Of a DNA stretch of 64,000 nucleotides, positions 51,774-61,894 are shown one piece after another. Location of the stretch: the NCBI GenBank assembly GCA_013388855.1, contig JACAEM010000011.1, forward strand, positions 1 through 64,000. Direction: 5' to 3'. Within the stretch, counting starts at the first letter, position 1; every line of letters starts with the position of its first letter. Below the pieces are notes generated by a model, which did no database searches, was not told where the DNA came from, and saw nothing but the letters and a program-made list of their open reading frames with translations. Position numbers and translations under genes: made by a program. This stretch comes from Chloroflexota bacterium (GTDB taxonomy: Bacteria; Chloroflexota; Anaerolineae; Anaerolineales; Villigracilaceae).

Positions 51774-53570
51774 ATGACAACCAAAATCATTCCACCCGCG
51801 TTTATCACCCAATCCGAGGAGCAGCTGGACAAAGGCTATGACCCCAAGGTCGCTCGCGGATTGCTGCAATTCCTCAAGCCTTATTACGGGCAGATGCTGC
51901 TTTCCCTGTTCTTCATGATCATTGTCACAGCCGCGGCAGTGTCGGGGCCCTATTTTGTCAAACTGGCAATTGATGAGGGGATTGAAAAAAACGACCCGGT
52001 CGCCCTTCGGAACATTGTGCTAATATATCTGGTCGTGTCAATCATCCAGCTGGTGACGAACATCGCGCGCGTGCGCATGATGTCCCGCGTGGGACAGCAT
52101 GTGCTATACGACGTGCGTACGGCGATGTTCGGTCATTTGCAGAAATTGTCGCTCAGTTTCTACAACCGGTACAGCGTGGGGCGCGTCATCACGCGCGTCA
52201 TCAACGATGTGGGGACACTGCGTGAGTTCATTACCTGGGCGGTGCTGGCAATCGTCCGCAACCTGCTGGCGATCATCGGGACACTCGTTGCGATGTTGTC
52301 GCTCAACCTGCGGCTCTCCCTGCTGACTTTTGCAGTCATCCCGCTCATGATCCTCGCGACGGTCCTGTTCCGGCGGGCAGCGCGGCGCAACTATCGGAAG
52401 GTGCGCGCAGCCGTCTCGTGGACCAACTCCGTGCTGGCGGAAAATGTCAATGGCGTACGTGTCGTGCAGGCATTCTCACGGCAGTCGCACAACTACAGAA
52501 ACTTCAAGGAGTACGTCAATCGTTACTTTCTGGAAACCAGCATGGACGCGGCAAAACTTGCCTCGTTATTCACGCCTGTGGTGGACGTACTCGGCGCGCT
52601 CGCGACCGCAGTGGTCGTGTACATTGGCGGGACGGCGGTACTCGGCGAGACAATGACTGCGGGCGTGTTGATCGCGTTCGTCCTCTACATCGACCGCCTC
52701 TTCGACCCCATCCGTGACCTGAGCCGCCGCTTCGATACGCTTCAATCCACGATGGCCGGCGGAGAGCGCATCCTTGAACTGCTCAACACTCCGGTCGAGG
52801 TACGGGATGCGGACGACGCGCGTGAAATGGGACCCATTACCGGCGATGTCCGATTCGAGCGCGTTTCCTTCCACTATTCCGATGACCCGGCCCTCGTCCT
52901 GGATGGCATCGATCTGGATGTCCGCGCCGGGCAGACGGTCGCACTGGTGGGAGAGACTGGCGCCGGGAAAACGACCATCGTCAAACTGTTGACACGTTTC
53001 CATGACCCGACCTCGGGCTGCGTCCGCGTGGACGGCGTTGACCTGCGGACAGTGACTCAGCAATCCCTGCGGCGGCAAATGGGCATGGTACTGCAAGACC
53101 CGTTTCTGTTCAATGGCTCGGTCAAAGAAAATATCCTGTTTGGCAGACTCGATGCGAGTGACGAAGAAGTGATCGCCGCCGCGAAAGCCGTTGGCGCGCA
53201 TGACTTCATCATGGGATTGAAAAATGGATATGAAACTTCAGCGGAGGAAGGCGGTGCGACGTTGAGCGTTGGGCAACGCCAGCTAATTTCGTTTGCACGC
53301 GCCCTGCTGGCAAATCCACGCATCTTGATTCTGGATGAAGCGACTTCCTCCGTGGATACCCAAACCGAGCAGACCATTCAAAAAGCGCTGGCGACTCTCT
53401 TGAAGGGGCGCACCTCCTTTGTGATCGCACATCGTCTTTCGACGATTACCAGCGCGGATAAAATTGTCGTCATCCATGATGGCAAGATCATCGAACAGGG
53501 AACGCATTCCGAATTGCTGGCAAATCAGGGGATGTATTATGATTTGTATCGAACCGGGTTTCGAATGTAG
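51774..53570 (+). CDS. ABC exporter half-transporter B (degenerate signature motif)
   Basis: 598 residues. Six-TM domain plus nucleotide-binding domain. Walker A GETGAGKTT (~393), signature LSVGQRQL, with Val in place of the second Gly of LSGGQ, Walker B LILDEATSSVD with an intact catalytic Glu, H-loop IAHRLSTI. Together with half-transporter A this makes one degenerate and one canonical ATP site. It ends 11 bases before the AOR-family gene, so transporter and enzyme are probably one transcript. Confidence 0.93.
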   Translation: MTTKIIPPAFITQSEEQLDKGYDPKVARGLLQFLKPYYGQMLLSLFFMIIVTAAAVSGPYFVKLAIDEGIEKNDPVALRNIVLIYLVVSIIQLVTNIARVRMMSRVGQHVLYDVRTAMFGHLQKLSLSFYNRYSVGRVITRVINDVGTLREFITWAVLAIVRNLLAIIGTLVAMLSLNLRLSLLTFAVIPLMILATVLFRRAARRNYRKVRAAVSWTNSVLAENVNGVRVVQAFSRQSHNYRNFKEYVNRYFLETSMDAAKLASLFTPVVDVLGALATAVVVYIGGTAVLGETMTAGVLIAFVLYIDRLFDPIRDLSRRFDTLQSTMAGGERILELLNTPVEVRDADDAREMGPITGDVRFERVSFHYSDDPALVLDGIDLDVRAGQTVALVGETGAGKTTIVKLLTRFHDPTSGCVRVDGVDLRTVTQQSLRRQMGMVLQDPFLFNGSVKENILFGRLDASDEEVIAAAKAVGAHDFIMGLKNGYETSAEEGGATLSVGQRQLISFARALLANPRILILDEATSSVDTQTEQTIQKALATLLKGRTSFVIAHRLSTITSADKIVVIHDGKIIEQGTHSELLANQGMYYDLYRTGFRM

Positions 53571-53581
53571 GAGAAATTCCA

Positions 53582-55564
53582 ATGACCTATCCCATCATCC
53601 AACGCGAGCTGACCATCCATCTCCACAACAAGAATTGGTATCTGCGCCCCATCGAAGACGAAGAGAAGATTCTTGGTCCCGTGGATTACGGCTGGCATCG
53701 CTACAATTTATACCCCGATAGTTTCACCTTCGGCGAAGGATTACTGGCGGGCAGTTCCATCCCCGGCTCGCGGCGGCTGGTCTTCTGTTCGTGGAGTTCG
53801 CAATGGGATGGGTTCTTTGTCTCCAGCATGGGCGGCGCGGCATATACCTTCCACGGCGTGGGTGTCAACTACGTGGCGTTGCGCGGCATGGCTCACGAGC
53901 CAAGCGTGGTGTTGCTCAATCACAAGGCAGGAGAGATTCAGGTGCGCATCGAACCGGTCAATGCGGAGCCATTGTGGGCAGGCTACGCCAGTCCCGATGG
54001 CAGGCCGCTGCTCGGTTTCTTCGCGCTTCAACAGGCGCTGTTTGACCGCTATGCGGGGGAATATACAAAAGATAATTTTCGCATCTGCGCAGTGGGTCCG
54101 GCGGCAAAATATACGCGCGAAGGCGCCATCGGTTCCAGTCCCGTGCGCAACAGGGAATTCACTGCGGTCGTCGATTGGGCGGGGCGCGGCGGTTTGGGCA
54201 GTCGTTTGCTACAAAGACATAACATTGTTGGTATCGTCTTCGGCGGTGAATGGGATGACCCCGACCTGCGCGACTCGAAAGAGATCGATTCCTACTTCCT
54301 GGAGCATTTTGGCAAAAAAACCATCCAGACCGATCTGGCGGTCACGGAAAAATATCGCTATGTGCCGGAATTCGAGACTGGCGGAACATTCGGCGTCAAC
54401 ATGCGCGATCTGAATGAGCGTATCCTGAGTTTCAATTACACGTCCATCTACCAGCCGGTCGAGTCGCGGCTGAAGCAGCACGAGAATTTCATCCTCAACC
54501 ATTATCTCAAACAATTCAACGAAGAGACCATCAAAACCAAGAAGTTCCAGCATTGCGGCGAGCCGTGTCCAGTGGTCTGTAAGAAAATGCATGGTCAGTA
54601 CAAAAAGGATTACGAGCCGTATCACGCGCTCGGCCCGCAGGTGGGTGTCTTCGATCAGCGCGCGGCGGAACTGCTCAATGACTTTGTGGACGCGATGGGA
54701 TTCGACTCCATTCAATCGGGCGGAACCGTTGCCTGGATCATGGAACTGGTCCACGATGGACTGATCGATCCGACCGAGTTTGGGCTGCCTCCGTTAAATG
54801 AGATGCGCTTCGGCTGGGCAGATGATCCGTCAAGGTTTGACGTGGTCGCCGACAGCATGAAAAATGCCCAATATGCGATGAAGGTTGTCCAGGCGATCCT
54901 GTTCGAGCCGAAAGCGGAGGTCTTCCGCAAGAGCATCCGCGTCGCGGCGAAGGAAATCGACAAGAAACACGGCATCCGCAGTATCGACCGGGCGGTATTC
55001 ATCGGTCACGGGGATGAAGGCTGCATGGTGCCAAATCAATATTGGGTTCCGGGCATGCTGAGTCCCATGCCAATGATAGGCAAGTATTTTGTCCATTATG
55101 GAGTGGAATTTATGACCCCGGAAAAATTGGGACGCAAGAACGTCGAACGCATGACTTATGAACTGTTCAGCGAGAACAGCGGCATCTGCCGCTTCCACCG
55201 CAAATGGTCCGAGACCATCACCGATGAAATCCTGCGTGCCCACTATGCCGGGTTCGATGTCGATTACAAGGAGCATCAATTCCGATTAGCGCGGGAGATT
55301 TATGAACGAGAAGCGCCGAAGATCGTGTTCTGGGAAAGCAGGCGCGTCATGGACATGGTGATGGGTTATCTCGTCCAGTGGGAGAGCGATGGGTTGAGCA
55401 GCCCTGAATTGATGGAATGGCTGGGACGTTTCCGTGCCGACAGGACAACAGCGCTCAGAGAGTATTGGAATGCCGTGCGTAACGGGATCAATTCTGCATT
55501 CAAGGACGGAGCCGGGGCAATCCCCGATGTGCTCACGCCGGGACAACAGAAAAGGTTGCAGTAA
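53582..55564 (+). CDS. Aldehyde:ferredoxin oxidoreductase (AOR) family, tungsten/molybdopterin enzyme
   Basis: 660 residues. The N-terminal AOR-type pterin-binding domain (SMGGAAYTFHGVGVNYVALRGMA, GAIGSSPVRNREFTAVVDWAGRGGLGS) is followed by the helical domain. Fe-S ligands: Cys325, Cys329 and Cys333 (HCGEPCPVVCKK) and Cys536 (SGICRFH). The CX3CX3C spacing differs from the classic CX2CX3C. AOR enzymes oxidise aldehydes to acids or run the reverse reaction with ferredoxin. This member is divergent, so its substrate is unknown. It sits between the ABC exporter and an MttB-family gene. Confidence 0.85.
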   Translation: MTYPIIQRELTIHLHNKNWYLRPIEDEEKILGPVDYGWHRYNLYPDSFTFGEGLLAGSSIPGSRRLVFCSWSSQWDGFFVSSMGGAAYTFHGVGVNYVALRGMAHEPSVVLLNHKAGEIQVRIEPVNAEPLWAGYASPDGRPLLGFFALQQALFDRYAGEYTKDNFRICAVGPAAKYTREGAIGSSPVRNREFTAVVDWAGRGGLGSRLLQRHNIVGIVFGGEWDDPDLRDSKEIDSYFLEHFGKKTIQTDLAVTEKYRYVPEFETGGTFGVNMRDLNERILSFNYTSIYQPVESRLKQHENFILNHYLKQFNEETIKTKKFQHCGEPCPVVCKKMHGQYKKDYEPYHALGPQVGVFDQRAAELLNDFVDAMGFDSIQSGGTVAWIMELVHDGLIDPTEFGLPPLNEMRFGWADDPSRFDVVADSMKNAQYAMKVVQAILFEPKAEVFRKSIRVAAKEIDKKHGIRSIDRAVFIGHGDEGCMVPNQYWVPGMLSPMPMIGKYFVHYGVEFMTPEKLGRKNVERMTYELFSENSGICRFHRKWSETITDEILRAHYAGFDVDYKEHQFRLAREIYEREAPKIVFWESRRVMDMVMGYLVQWESDGLSSPELMEWLGRFRADRTTALREYWNAVRNGINSAFKDGAGAIPDVLTPGQQKRLQ

Positions 55565-55672
55565 AAAAACAATCCCCGGCTATCTTCGGTGTCCCGAGAA
55601 GATGGGACGTGGTCCAGTCCTGCCGGGTGCAATTGGAGATTCCTTCCTAATGGTGAAGGTTATTCGTTCAAT

Positions 55673-55717
55673 CCCGTTCCGTGGTTTGCGTTCATGGAAC
55701 GGGCTGGCAGTTTTTTT
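55673..55717 (+). terminator. Possible hairpin between the AOR and MttB-family genes
   Basis: CCCGTTCC (55673-55680) and GGAACGGG (55696-55703), followed by GCTGGCAG and seven T residues, 42 bases before the MttB start. The distance from stem to T-run weakens it as a terminator; an attenuator is possible. Confidence 0.35.
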
Positions 55718-55759
55718 GATGAGCATGCAAGAAACGCAAACTGGAGAGGAGCGGCTGTT

Positions 55760-57187
55760 ATGAACAATGTCCGACCACACTTAACCATGTTGACCGCAGA
55801 GCAAATCCACGAGATTCACAAGTACGCTTTGCAGGTATTGGAAAAGACTGGTGTGCGCGTGGATTCAGTCTCCGCGTTGAAAATGCTCGAGAAACGAGTC
55901 GGCAGTTCAAACGTCGATGGGAGAACCGTGCGGATTCCCGCAGAGATAGTCGAATGGGCAATCAAAGTCGCTCCGCGACAGATTCAGTTGTACGATCGGA
56001 GAGGCAATCCGCAATTCACCATTGGCGGCGAAGGGGACCGCACGCGCTTTGGCATCGGTGTCACGGCGTTGTATTACCAAGAACCGGAGACCGACACACC
56101 CGTGCTGTTCCAGCGCAAACATATGCAGGACATGGTGCGGGTCGGGAACAAACTTCCGCATTACGACATGGTTTCGACCGTGGGCATTGTGCGTGACGTG
56201 CCTGAACATCTGACCGATCTCTACGGCAGCCTGGAACATTTTGCCAATGGGATCAAGTCCATGGTGTTGTTGTGTTCGGACGAGAAAAAATTCGACGACG
56301 TCCTGCAGATGTTGGAAACGCTTCACGGCGCGGACCTCGGCGGGAAACCGTTCATCATGCCGTATTTCAATCCGGTTTCGCCTCTCGTAATGAACGAAGG
56401 CACTGTGGACAAGATGATGACCGCCATCGATCGCGGCCTACCGGTCATCGTGTCAAATTACAGCATGTCCGGCGCGACCACGCCCATCACTCCTGCCGGA
56501 ACGGTTGCCGTACTGCTGGCGGAACTGCTCGCGGGTCTAGTGATCGGGCAGTTGTATAAACCCGGCACGCCGATGTTGCTCGGTATGCTGCCAGTCTATT
56601 TCGATATGAAGACGTTGATGAATTTCTACGATCCGCAAAGTATTCTGGTCAGTCTGGCGTGCGCGGAAATGATGGCACATTACGGCATCCCGCACTGCGG
56701 CACGTCTGGTAGCGGCACCGGCTGGGGCATGGACCTGCTCGCTGCGGAGACCTACTGGATGAACACGCTGATGATGACACTGACAAAGGGCGGTATTGCT
56801 CCGTTCGTGGGCGATACGCTCGGCTCGAAAGCCATTTCGCCGCAGACGTTCGTGTATTGCCATGAGGTTATCGACCAGGCATTGCGCTTTGCCAATGGTT
56901 TTCAATTGGATGACATACACGTCGGGTTGGAAGAAATTCACAAGGTAGGTGCAGGCAAAAGTTACGTCTCCGCGCCGACCACGCTCAAAAAGTATAAGAC
57001 CGGTTACTACGTTAACCCCATTTTCCCGCGCTGGAGCATGGAAAAGTGGATGGAGGCCGGTCAGCCGCACGCGCAGGATAAACTGAGAGAGTACACAATC
57101 GCACTGTTAAGAAACCTCCCCGCTCCTGAAGATCACGAGGAGTTGATACGAAAAGGCGAGGAATTCATCAAGCGGCAGGCTACATAG
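55760..57187 (+). CDS. MttB/COG5598 family corrinoid methyltransferase (non-pyrrolysine type)
   Basis: 475 residues from the ATG at 55760, chosen for GAGAGGAG upstream; an earlier in-frame start would add 57 unrelated residues. It has the MttB-like barrel: YALQVLEKTGVRVDS, IPAEIVEWAIKVAPRQIQLYDR, GDRTRFGIGVT, PITPAGTVAVLLAELLAG, GTSGSGTGWGMDLLAAE and a conserved Pro/Trp-rich end. No in-frame TAG exists, so it is not a pyrrolysine enzyme. Members demethylate glycine betaine and similar N-methyl compounds. No corrinoid protein gene is adjacent. Confidence 0.85.
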   Translation: MNNVRPHLTMLTAEQIHEIHKYALQVLEKTGVRVDSVSALKMLEKRVGSSNVDGRTVRIPAEIVEWAIKVAPRQIQLYDRRGNPQFTIGGEGDRTRFGIGVTALYYQEPETDTPVLFQRKHMQDMVRVGNKLPHYDMVSTVGIVRDVPEHLTDLYGSLEHFANGIKSMVLLCSDEKKFDDVLQMLETLHGADLGGKPFIMPYFNPVSPLVMNEGTVDKMMTAIDRGLPVIVSNYSMSGATTPITPAGTVAVLLAELLAGLVIGQLYKPGTPMLLGMLPVYFDMKTLMNFYDPQSILVSLACAEMMAHYGIPHCGTSGSGTGWGMDLLAAETYWMNTLMMTLTKGGIAPFVGDTLGSKAISPQTFVYCHEVIDQALRFANGFQLDDIHVGLEEIHKVGAGKSYVSAPTTLKKYKTGYYVNPIFPRWSMEKWMEAGQPHAQDKLREYTIALLRNLPAPEDHEELIRKGEEFIKRQAT

Positions 57188-57328
57188 CGATGTGCGAAAA
57201 GGGAATCGTATCTTGAGCGATGGCGCAGTGTTTGAAATGAGAAGGTGATATCATCGGTAATCGATTTGGAGACAAATTACAACACTGTCGCGAATAAGCC
57301 GATTCAAACTCACCTCATTTGGCGGCGT

Positions 57329-58036
57329 ATGACAACTGACGCTTATCAAATTCGCTTGTGCCTTTCGTGCGGGCTCCGGTATCCACTTGACTTTAAGCAG
57401 TATTCAAAAAACCGTTGCCCTGCCTGCCGATCCAATACCCAATTGCTTGCTGAACATACGCTTCAAGCGGAGAGCTGGCTGCCAGCCGCGATTCCATCAT
57501 TTCACTTCGAGGTCATTCTCGATAACATCCGCTCAGCCGAAACTGTCGGGCTGATCTTTTGTGCCGCCCGGGAATTCGGAGGAAAACATCTTTATTTGTG
57601 CGGGCTCACCCCCACCCCAAGGCTTGAAGCGGTGCGAGGGGTCTCAAAGGAGTCCGAAAAATTCATCAGCTGGACATACCACAAGGATTCGGTTCTTACC
57701 TTGCGTGCGTTGAAGGAACAAGGCTGCAAAGCGTTTGCCCTTGGACATGCAACGGGCGCCATCTCAATCAAGGAGATTGCACTGGCGCGGAGGCGAAGGG
57801 CAAGCGATACGAAAAAGAAACCGATCAATGAAAAGGCTTCAATGCCGCCATTGAAGCATCGCTGGATAGGAGCCGGGGAAAAGATCGTCTTTGTCGTGGG
57901 TAATGGCAAAACAGGCGTGGACCCGGATTTGATCCATTTGTGCGATGACGTTGTCTTTATCCCTACGCTCGGTGAGAAGGATTCCCTCCATGAAGCCTTG
58001 GCATTCACAGTTGCCATTAGTCAGATAGCACTGTAA
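57329..58036 (+). CDS. SpoU-family paralogue with lost catalytic residues
   Basis: 235 residues from the ATG at 57329 (a GTG at 57245 is also in frame). The zinc-ribbon CLSCGLRYP...CPAC and the SPOUT layout match the intact protein at 30671-31318. Catalytic motifs are altered: Asn and Arg of motif 1 are lost (LDNIRSAETVGLIFCAAREFG), motif 2 reads FVVGNGKTGVDPDLI without the Glu, and motif 3 reads EKDSLHEALAFTVA without the Asn. A ~25-residue basic insert (RRRRASDTKKKPINEK) is present. It may bind RNA without methylating it. Confidence 0.8.
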   Translation: MTTDAYQIRLCLSCGLRYPLDFKQYSKNRCPACRSNTQLLAEHTLQAESWLPAAIPSFHFEVILDNIRSAETVGLIFCAAREFGGKHLYLCGLTPTPRLEAVRGVSKESEKFISWTYHKDSVLTLRALKEQGCKAFALGHATGAISIKEIALARRRRASDTKKKPINEKASMPPLKHRWIGAGEKIVFVVGNGKTGVDPDLIHLCDDVVFIPTLGEKDSLHEALAFTVAISQIAL

Positions 58037-58248
58037 TTTTAGGCATTGCATAAGCTGAAATGCCTGCCTTTGTGCCTATGCGCAGAGCCTACCAAATCCA
58101 GGGGCTGACGATGATAAGGGGAGTTCATGTTTTTTATACCGGATTGAGTCCCGGCTGGGGATGAACCGTGATCATCAAATCCACATGCAACCGCTAAGAA
58201 ATCAAATGTAACATCGAGGATGTGTCGCTTGCATAAAATGTCAGATGG

Positions 58249-58254
58249 TATAAT
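58249..58254 (+). promoter_or_regulatory. -10 box upstream of sucC
   Basis: TATAAT preceded by GG, 35 bases before the sucC start; AAAGGGAAC serves as ribosome binding site. The -35 region is weak (TTGCAT 14 bases upstream). Confidence 0.4.
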
Positions 58255-58288
58255 GCCGTTGCTCTCGATATCAATCAAAGGGAACTTC

Positions 58289-59419
58289 ATGAAACTCCAC
58301 GAATATCAATCCAAAACAATTTTTGCAAAGTATGGAATTCCCATCCCCAAGGGACGGGTGGCGGCTACCGCAGACGAAGCGAAACAGATCGCAGAAGAAC
58401 TCGGCGGCCGCGCTGTCATTAAAGCGCAGGTGTTGGTGGGCGGACGCGGCAAAGCCGGCGGCGTGAAAGTCGCAAAAAATTCAGACGAAGCGGCGGAATA
58501 TGCTGACCAGATCCTGTCGATGACCATCAAGGGACTGCGTGTCCGCAAAGTGCTGGTGGATGAAGCCGCGGCAATCGCACATGAGATCTACTTCTCCATC
58601 ACGAACGACCGCGCCGCGAGAAAACCGGTGATGATCGCTTCCGCAGCAGGCGGCGTGGACATCGAAGAAGTCGCCGCGACTACGCCGGAAAAGATCATCA
58701 AGGTGCACATCGATCCCCTGCTTGGATTGCGCGACTATCAGGCACGTGACATTGCCGCGTCCATCGACCTGCCCCGTGAGTTGTGGCGGGACTTCAGCAA
58801 GATTGCGACTTCCCTGTGGAATGTCTACCGTGAAAACGATGCCGAGCTGGCAGAGATCAATCCGCTTGTCGTTACCAAAGACAACAAACTGGTGGCGCTC
58901 GATGGCAAGATGCTGATCGACGACAATTCCCTGTTCCGACACCCAGACCTGGCAGAGATTCGCGACATCGATGAGGAGGCCCCTGCTGAAACGGACGCGC
59001 GTCGCCACGGACTCTCGTTCATCAAACTGGATGGCAGCATCGGTTGCATGGTGAATGGCGCCGGTCTGGCAATGACCAGCATGGATATCGTCAAGCTGTT
59101 CGGCGGCGAACCTGCCAACTTCCTGGATATTGGCGGCGGCGCCAAAGCGGACAAGGTCGCGGCGGCAATGCGCATCATCCTCTCCGACCCGAATGTAAAG
59201 GCTATCCTTTTCAACATCTTCGGCGGCATCACCCGCTGCGATGAAGTGGCGAAGGGAATTCTGGCCGCGATGGATGAAGTCAAACCGAAGGTGCCGATGG
59301 TCGTCCGACTCGTGGGAACGAATGCGGAGGAGGGACGCAAACTGCTCGAGAACGCGAACATGATCACAGCAGAGACTCTGGCTGATGCGGCAAAGAAGGC
59401 TGTCGCGGCGGCAAAATAA
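58289..59419 (+). CDS. sucC: Succinyl-CoA synthetase beta subunit
   Basis: 376 residues from the ATG at 58289. The N-terminal ATP-grasp domain opens [22 protein letters not shown] and carries [19 protein letters not shown]. The C-terminal ligase-CoA domain has [32 protein letters not shown] and [13 protein letters not shown]. With the alpha subunit it interconverts succinyl-CoA, ADP (or GDP) and Pi with succinate, CoA and ATP (or GTP) in the TCA cycle. sucD follows after 51 bases. Confidence 0.96.
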   Translation: MKLHEYQSKTIFAKYGIPIPKGRVAATADEAKQIAEELGGRAVIKAQVLVGGRGKAGGVKVAKNSDEAAEYADQILSMTIKGLRVRKVLVDEAAAIAHEIYFSITNDRAARKPVMIASAAGGVDIEEVAATTPEKIIKVHIDPLLGLRDYQARDIAASIDLPRELWRDFSKIATSLWNVYRENDAELAEINPLVVTKDNKLVALDGKMLIDDNSLFRHPDLAEIRDIDEEAPAETDARRHGLSFIKLDGSIGCMVNGAGLAMTSMDIVKLFGGEPANFLDIGGGAKADKVAAAMRIILSDPNVKAILFNIFGGITRCDEVAKGILAAMDEVKPKVPMVVRLVGTNAEEGRKLLENANMITAETLADAAKKAVAAAK

Positions 59420-59425
59420 AAATCC

Positions 59426-59459
59426 AGACCTGACGGGTCTTCGAAAATCTGTCAGGTCT
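59426..59459 (+). promoter_or_regulatory. Hairpin between sucC and sucD
   Basis: AGACCTGAC (59426-59434) pairs perfectly with GTCAGGTCT (59451-59459) around a 16-base loop, without a T-run. It may tune or protect the 3' end of sucC mRNA, or be a dispersed palindrome. Confidence 0.6.
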
Positions 59460-59470
59460 CATGAGGAAAC

Positions 59471-60334
59471 ATGAGCATATTGATCAACAAAAATACCCGC
59501 CTTCTGGTGCAAGGCATTACCGGCAATGATGGTCTCTTCCACACCACTCAGATGGTCGCCTATGGCACCAACGTTGTCGCAGGCGTGACGCCCGGCAAAG
59601 GCGGCGAATGGGTTCTGGATGGAAAAGTTCCGGTGTTCGACTCGGTCAAATTAGCGGTGGACGCCACCGGCGCGAACGCGACCGTGATCTTTGTCCCGGC
59701 ACGCTTCGCCCCCGACGCGATGTTCGAAGCTGCGGATGCAGGTATCCCGCTGATCGTCTGCATCACCGAAGGCGTGCCCGTGCAGGATATGATGCGTGTC
59801 CGCAATTATCTTGACCATAAAAAGGTTCGCCTGGTCGGTCCAAACTGCCCCGGCTTATTGACCCCCGGTGAATCCAAGGTCGGCATCATCCCCGGCAACA
59901 TCGCCATCCCCGGTAATATCGGCGTGGTCTCCCGTTCCGGCACGTTGACCTACGAAGTGTTGTACGCCCTGATGCTTGAAGGTATGGGTGCATCCACTTG
60001 TGTAGGCATCGGCGGCGACCCCATCAATGGCACGAACTTCATTGATTGTCTCGACATGTTCGAGCATGATCCGCACACCGAGAAGGTCGTGTTGATCGGC
60101 GAAATCGGCGGCACCGATGAGGACAAAGCCGCGGAATTCATCGCCACCAAGATGACCAAGCCGGTCGTCTCGTTCATTGCCGGGCAGACCGCCCCTCCCG
60201 GAAAGCGCATGGGGCATGCTGGCGCCATCATCGAAGGTTCCGCCGGGACCGCCGCAGACAAGATCAAGGCGCTTCAAGCCGCAGGCGTCAAAGTCGCCAA
60301 ACACCCGGAAGAAATTCCGTCGCTGTTGAAATAA
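59471..60334 (+). CDS. sucD: Succinyl-CoA synthetase alpha subunit
   Basis: 287 residues. CoA-binding domain ([34 protein letters not shown]) followed by the ligase domain with the phosphorylated His in MGHAGAII, plus [12 protein letters not shown]. Length and motifs are standard. It pairs with sucC directly upstream. GAGGAAAC precedes the ATG. Confidence 0.96.
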   Translation: MSILINKNTRLLVQGITGNDGLFHTTQMVAYGTNVVAGVTPGKGGEWVLDGKVPVFDSVKLAVDATGANATVIFVPARFAPDAMFEAADAGIPLIVCITEGVPVQDMMRVRNYLDHKKVRLVGPNCPGLLTPGESKVGIIPGNIAIPGNIGVVSRSGTLTYEVLYALMLEGMGASTCVGIGGDPINGTNFIDCLDMFEHDPHTEKVVLIGEIGGTDEDKAAEFIATKMTKPVVSFIAGQTAPPGKRMGHAGAIIEGSAGTAADKIKALQAAGVKVAKHPEEIPSLLK

Positions 60335-60400
60335 ATAGTGTGTGATTGCCAGGGTCGGAAACTTGACAAAACAACGACACCACTAATAAGCTAAACGTAT

Positions 60401-60424
60401 AGAGCCGTCCTTTCGGACGGCTCT
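60401..60424. terminator. Hairpin between convergent sucD and acpP
   Basis: AGAGCCGTCC pairs with GGACGGCTCT around a 4-base loop. The T-run after it is poor, but its convergent position fits a shared transcription end. Confidence 0.6.
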
Positions 60425-60457
60425 ACGGTTATAATCGCTCCAATTCACTAGCGCAGA

Positions 60458-60694
60458 TTATTTCTTGTGCGAGTCAATATAGCTGACCGCGTCGCCCACC
60501 GTGACAATCTTCTGGGCATCCTCGTCTGAAATTTCGGCGCCGAATTTGTCTTCAAAAGCCATGATCAGTTCGACGAGGTCGAGAGAATCCGCCTCCAACT
60601 CCTCACGGAAACGGGCTTCGGGTGTGATCTTCGCCTCATCGGCACCGAGCAAGTCCTTGATAATCGCCTTCACTTCATTATATGTGTCAGACAT
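60458..60694 (-). CDS. acpP: Acyl carrier protein
   Basis: 78 residues from the ATG at 60692-60694, with GGAGG upstream. The phosphopantetheine attachment site is the Ser in [14 protein letters not shown]. Acidic and helical as expected ([43 protein letters not shown]). It carries growing fatty acyl chains. It stands alone, divergent from fni. Confidence 0.95.
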   Translation of the reverse strand: MSDTYNEVKAIIKDLLGADEAKITPEARFREELEADSLDLVELIMAFEDKFGAEISDEDAQKIVTVGDAVSYIDSHKK

Positions 60695-60787
60695 GACAAC
60701 CTCCTCATGGATTTTCCCATAACGGGACAATGTCGTGGCAATTGTACTCTCGAAAAGCCAGATTTACAATCACAGGAACACTACCCC

Positions 60788-61819
60788 ATGCCAAAAGTTG
60801 CGCCCATCGACCAGCGAAAAGCCGACCATATCAAGATCAATTTGGAGCAGGATGTCCGCTCCGCCCTCACAACAGGACTGGAGAACTACCACTTCACACA
60901 CGAAGCCCTCCCCGAACTGGACCTTAACCGCATCGACACAAGCCTGAGCCTGTTCGGCAGACGATTATCCGCGCCCATCCTAATCAGTTCCATGACTGGC
61001 GGGACGGAGGAAGCCGGTCAGATCAACCAGCGACTCGCCGAAGCCGCGCAGGAAGTCGGCGTCGCCATGGGAGTCGGCAGCCAGCGCGCCGCGCTCGAAC
61101 ACCCCGAGCAAATCCCCACTTTTTCAATCACACGCAAAGTCGCGCCCGATATTTTATTGTTCACCAACCTTGGAGCCGTGCAACTCAACTACGGCTACAC
61201 CATCAACCACTGCCGGCGCGCCGTGGATATGATCCAGGCGGATGCTCTCATCCTTCATCTGAATCCCTTGCAGGAAGCCGTTCAGGACGCCGGTGACACA
61301 AACTTTGCCGGTCTTGCCAGAAAGATCGAAGAAGTCTGCAAGCGGATCGAAGTGCCTGTCATCGCCAAGGAAGTGGGCTGGGGTATCTCCGAAAAGACCG
61401 CCAGACTGCTCGCCAATTGTGGAGTCTCCGCCATTGACGTGGCAGGCGCAGGCGGGACATCCTGGTCTCAAGTGGAAATGCACCGCGCCCCCGACGAATT
61501 CACCCGTCAACTCGCCGCGACCTTTGTCGGCTGGGGTATCCCCACTGCGGACTCGATCCTCAATGTCAAGAAAGTCGTCCCCGAAATGACCGTTTTTGCC
61601 AGCGGCGGCATCAAAGACGGGCTCGACATTGCCAAATGCATCGCTCTCGGGGCAACGCTGGGAGGCATGGCAGGGCAGTTCCTCAAAGCCGCGGCAATTT
61701 CGACAGAGAAAGCGGTTGAGATGATGAAGCTGACCAAGCGACAGATTGAGGTGACGATGTTCGCTTGCGGCGTTGAAAAGCTGGAAGATTTGAAAGTTGG
61801 AAAGTTAGTTAATCGATAA
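60788..61819 (+). CDS. fni: Type 2 isopentenyl-diphosphate isomerase (FMN-dependent)
   Basis: 343 residues from the ATG at 60788. FMN/IPP-binding motifs: [78 protein letters not shown] and [20 protein letters not shown]. It interconverts IPP and DMAPP for isoprenoids such as quinones. Divergently transcribed from acpP; a dispersed palindrome lies just after its stop codon. Confidence 0.95.
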   Translation: MPKVAPIDQRKADHIKINLEQDVRSALTTGLENYHFTHEALPELDLNRIDTSLSLFGRRLSAPILISSMTGGTEEAGQINQRLAEAAQEVGVAMGVGSQRAALEHPEQIPTFSITRKVAPDILLFTNLGAVQLNYGYTINHCRRAVDMIQADALILHLNPLQEAVQDAGDTNFAGLARKIEEVCKRIEVPVIAKEVGWGISEKTARLLANCGVSAIDVAGAGGTSWSQVEMHRAPDEFTRQLAATFVGWGIPTADSILNVKKVVPEMTVFASGGIKDGLDIAKCIALGATLGGMAGQFLKAAAISTEKAVEMMKLTKRQIEVTMFACGVEKLEDLKVGKLVNR

Positions 61820-61828
61820 TGGTATGTC

Positions 61829-61849
61829 ATGCTGAGCAAAGCGAAGCAT
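61829..61849. repeat. Small palindromic dispersed repeat
   Basis: ATGCTGAGC-AAA-GCGAAGCAT, an imperfect palindrome of the REP-like type seen in many genomes, nine bases after the fni stop codon. Confidence 0.5.
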
Positions 61850-61894
61850 CCCTACCACAGCGTGAGAGCAGCCTGTTTTGACTACCATTAGAAA

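Noticed and set aside
55760-57187. Pyrrolysine-dependent trimethylamine methyltransferase
   Set aside because: The gene is read through without any internal TAG, so it belongs to the non-pyrrolysine branch.
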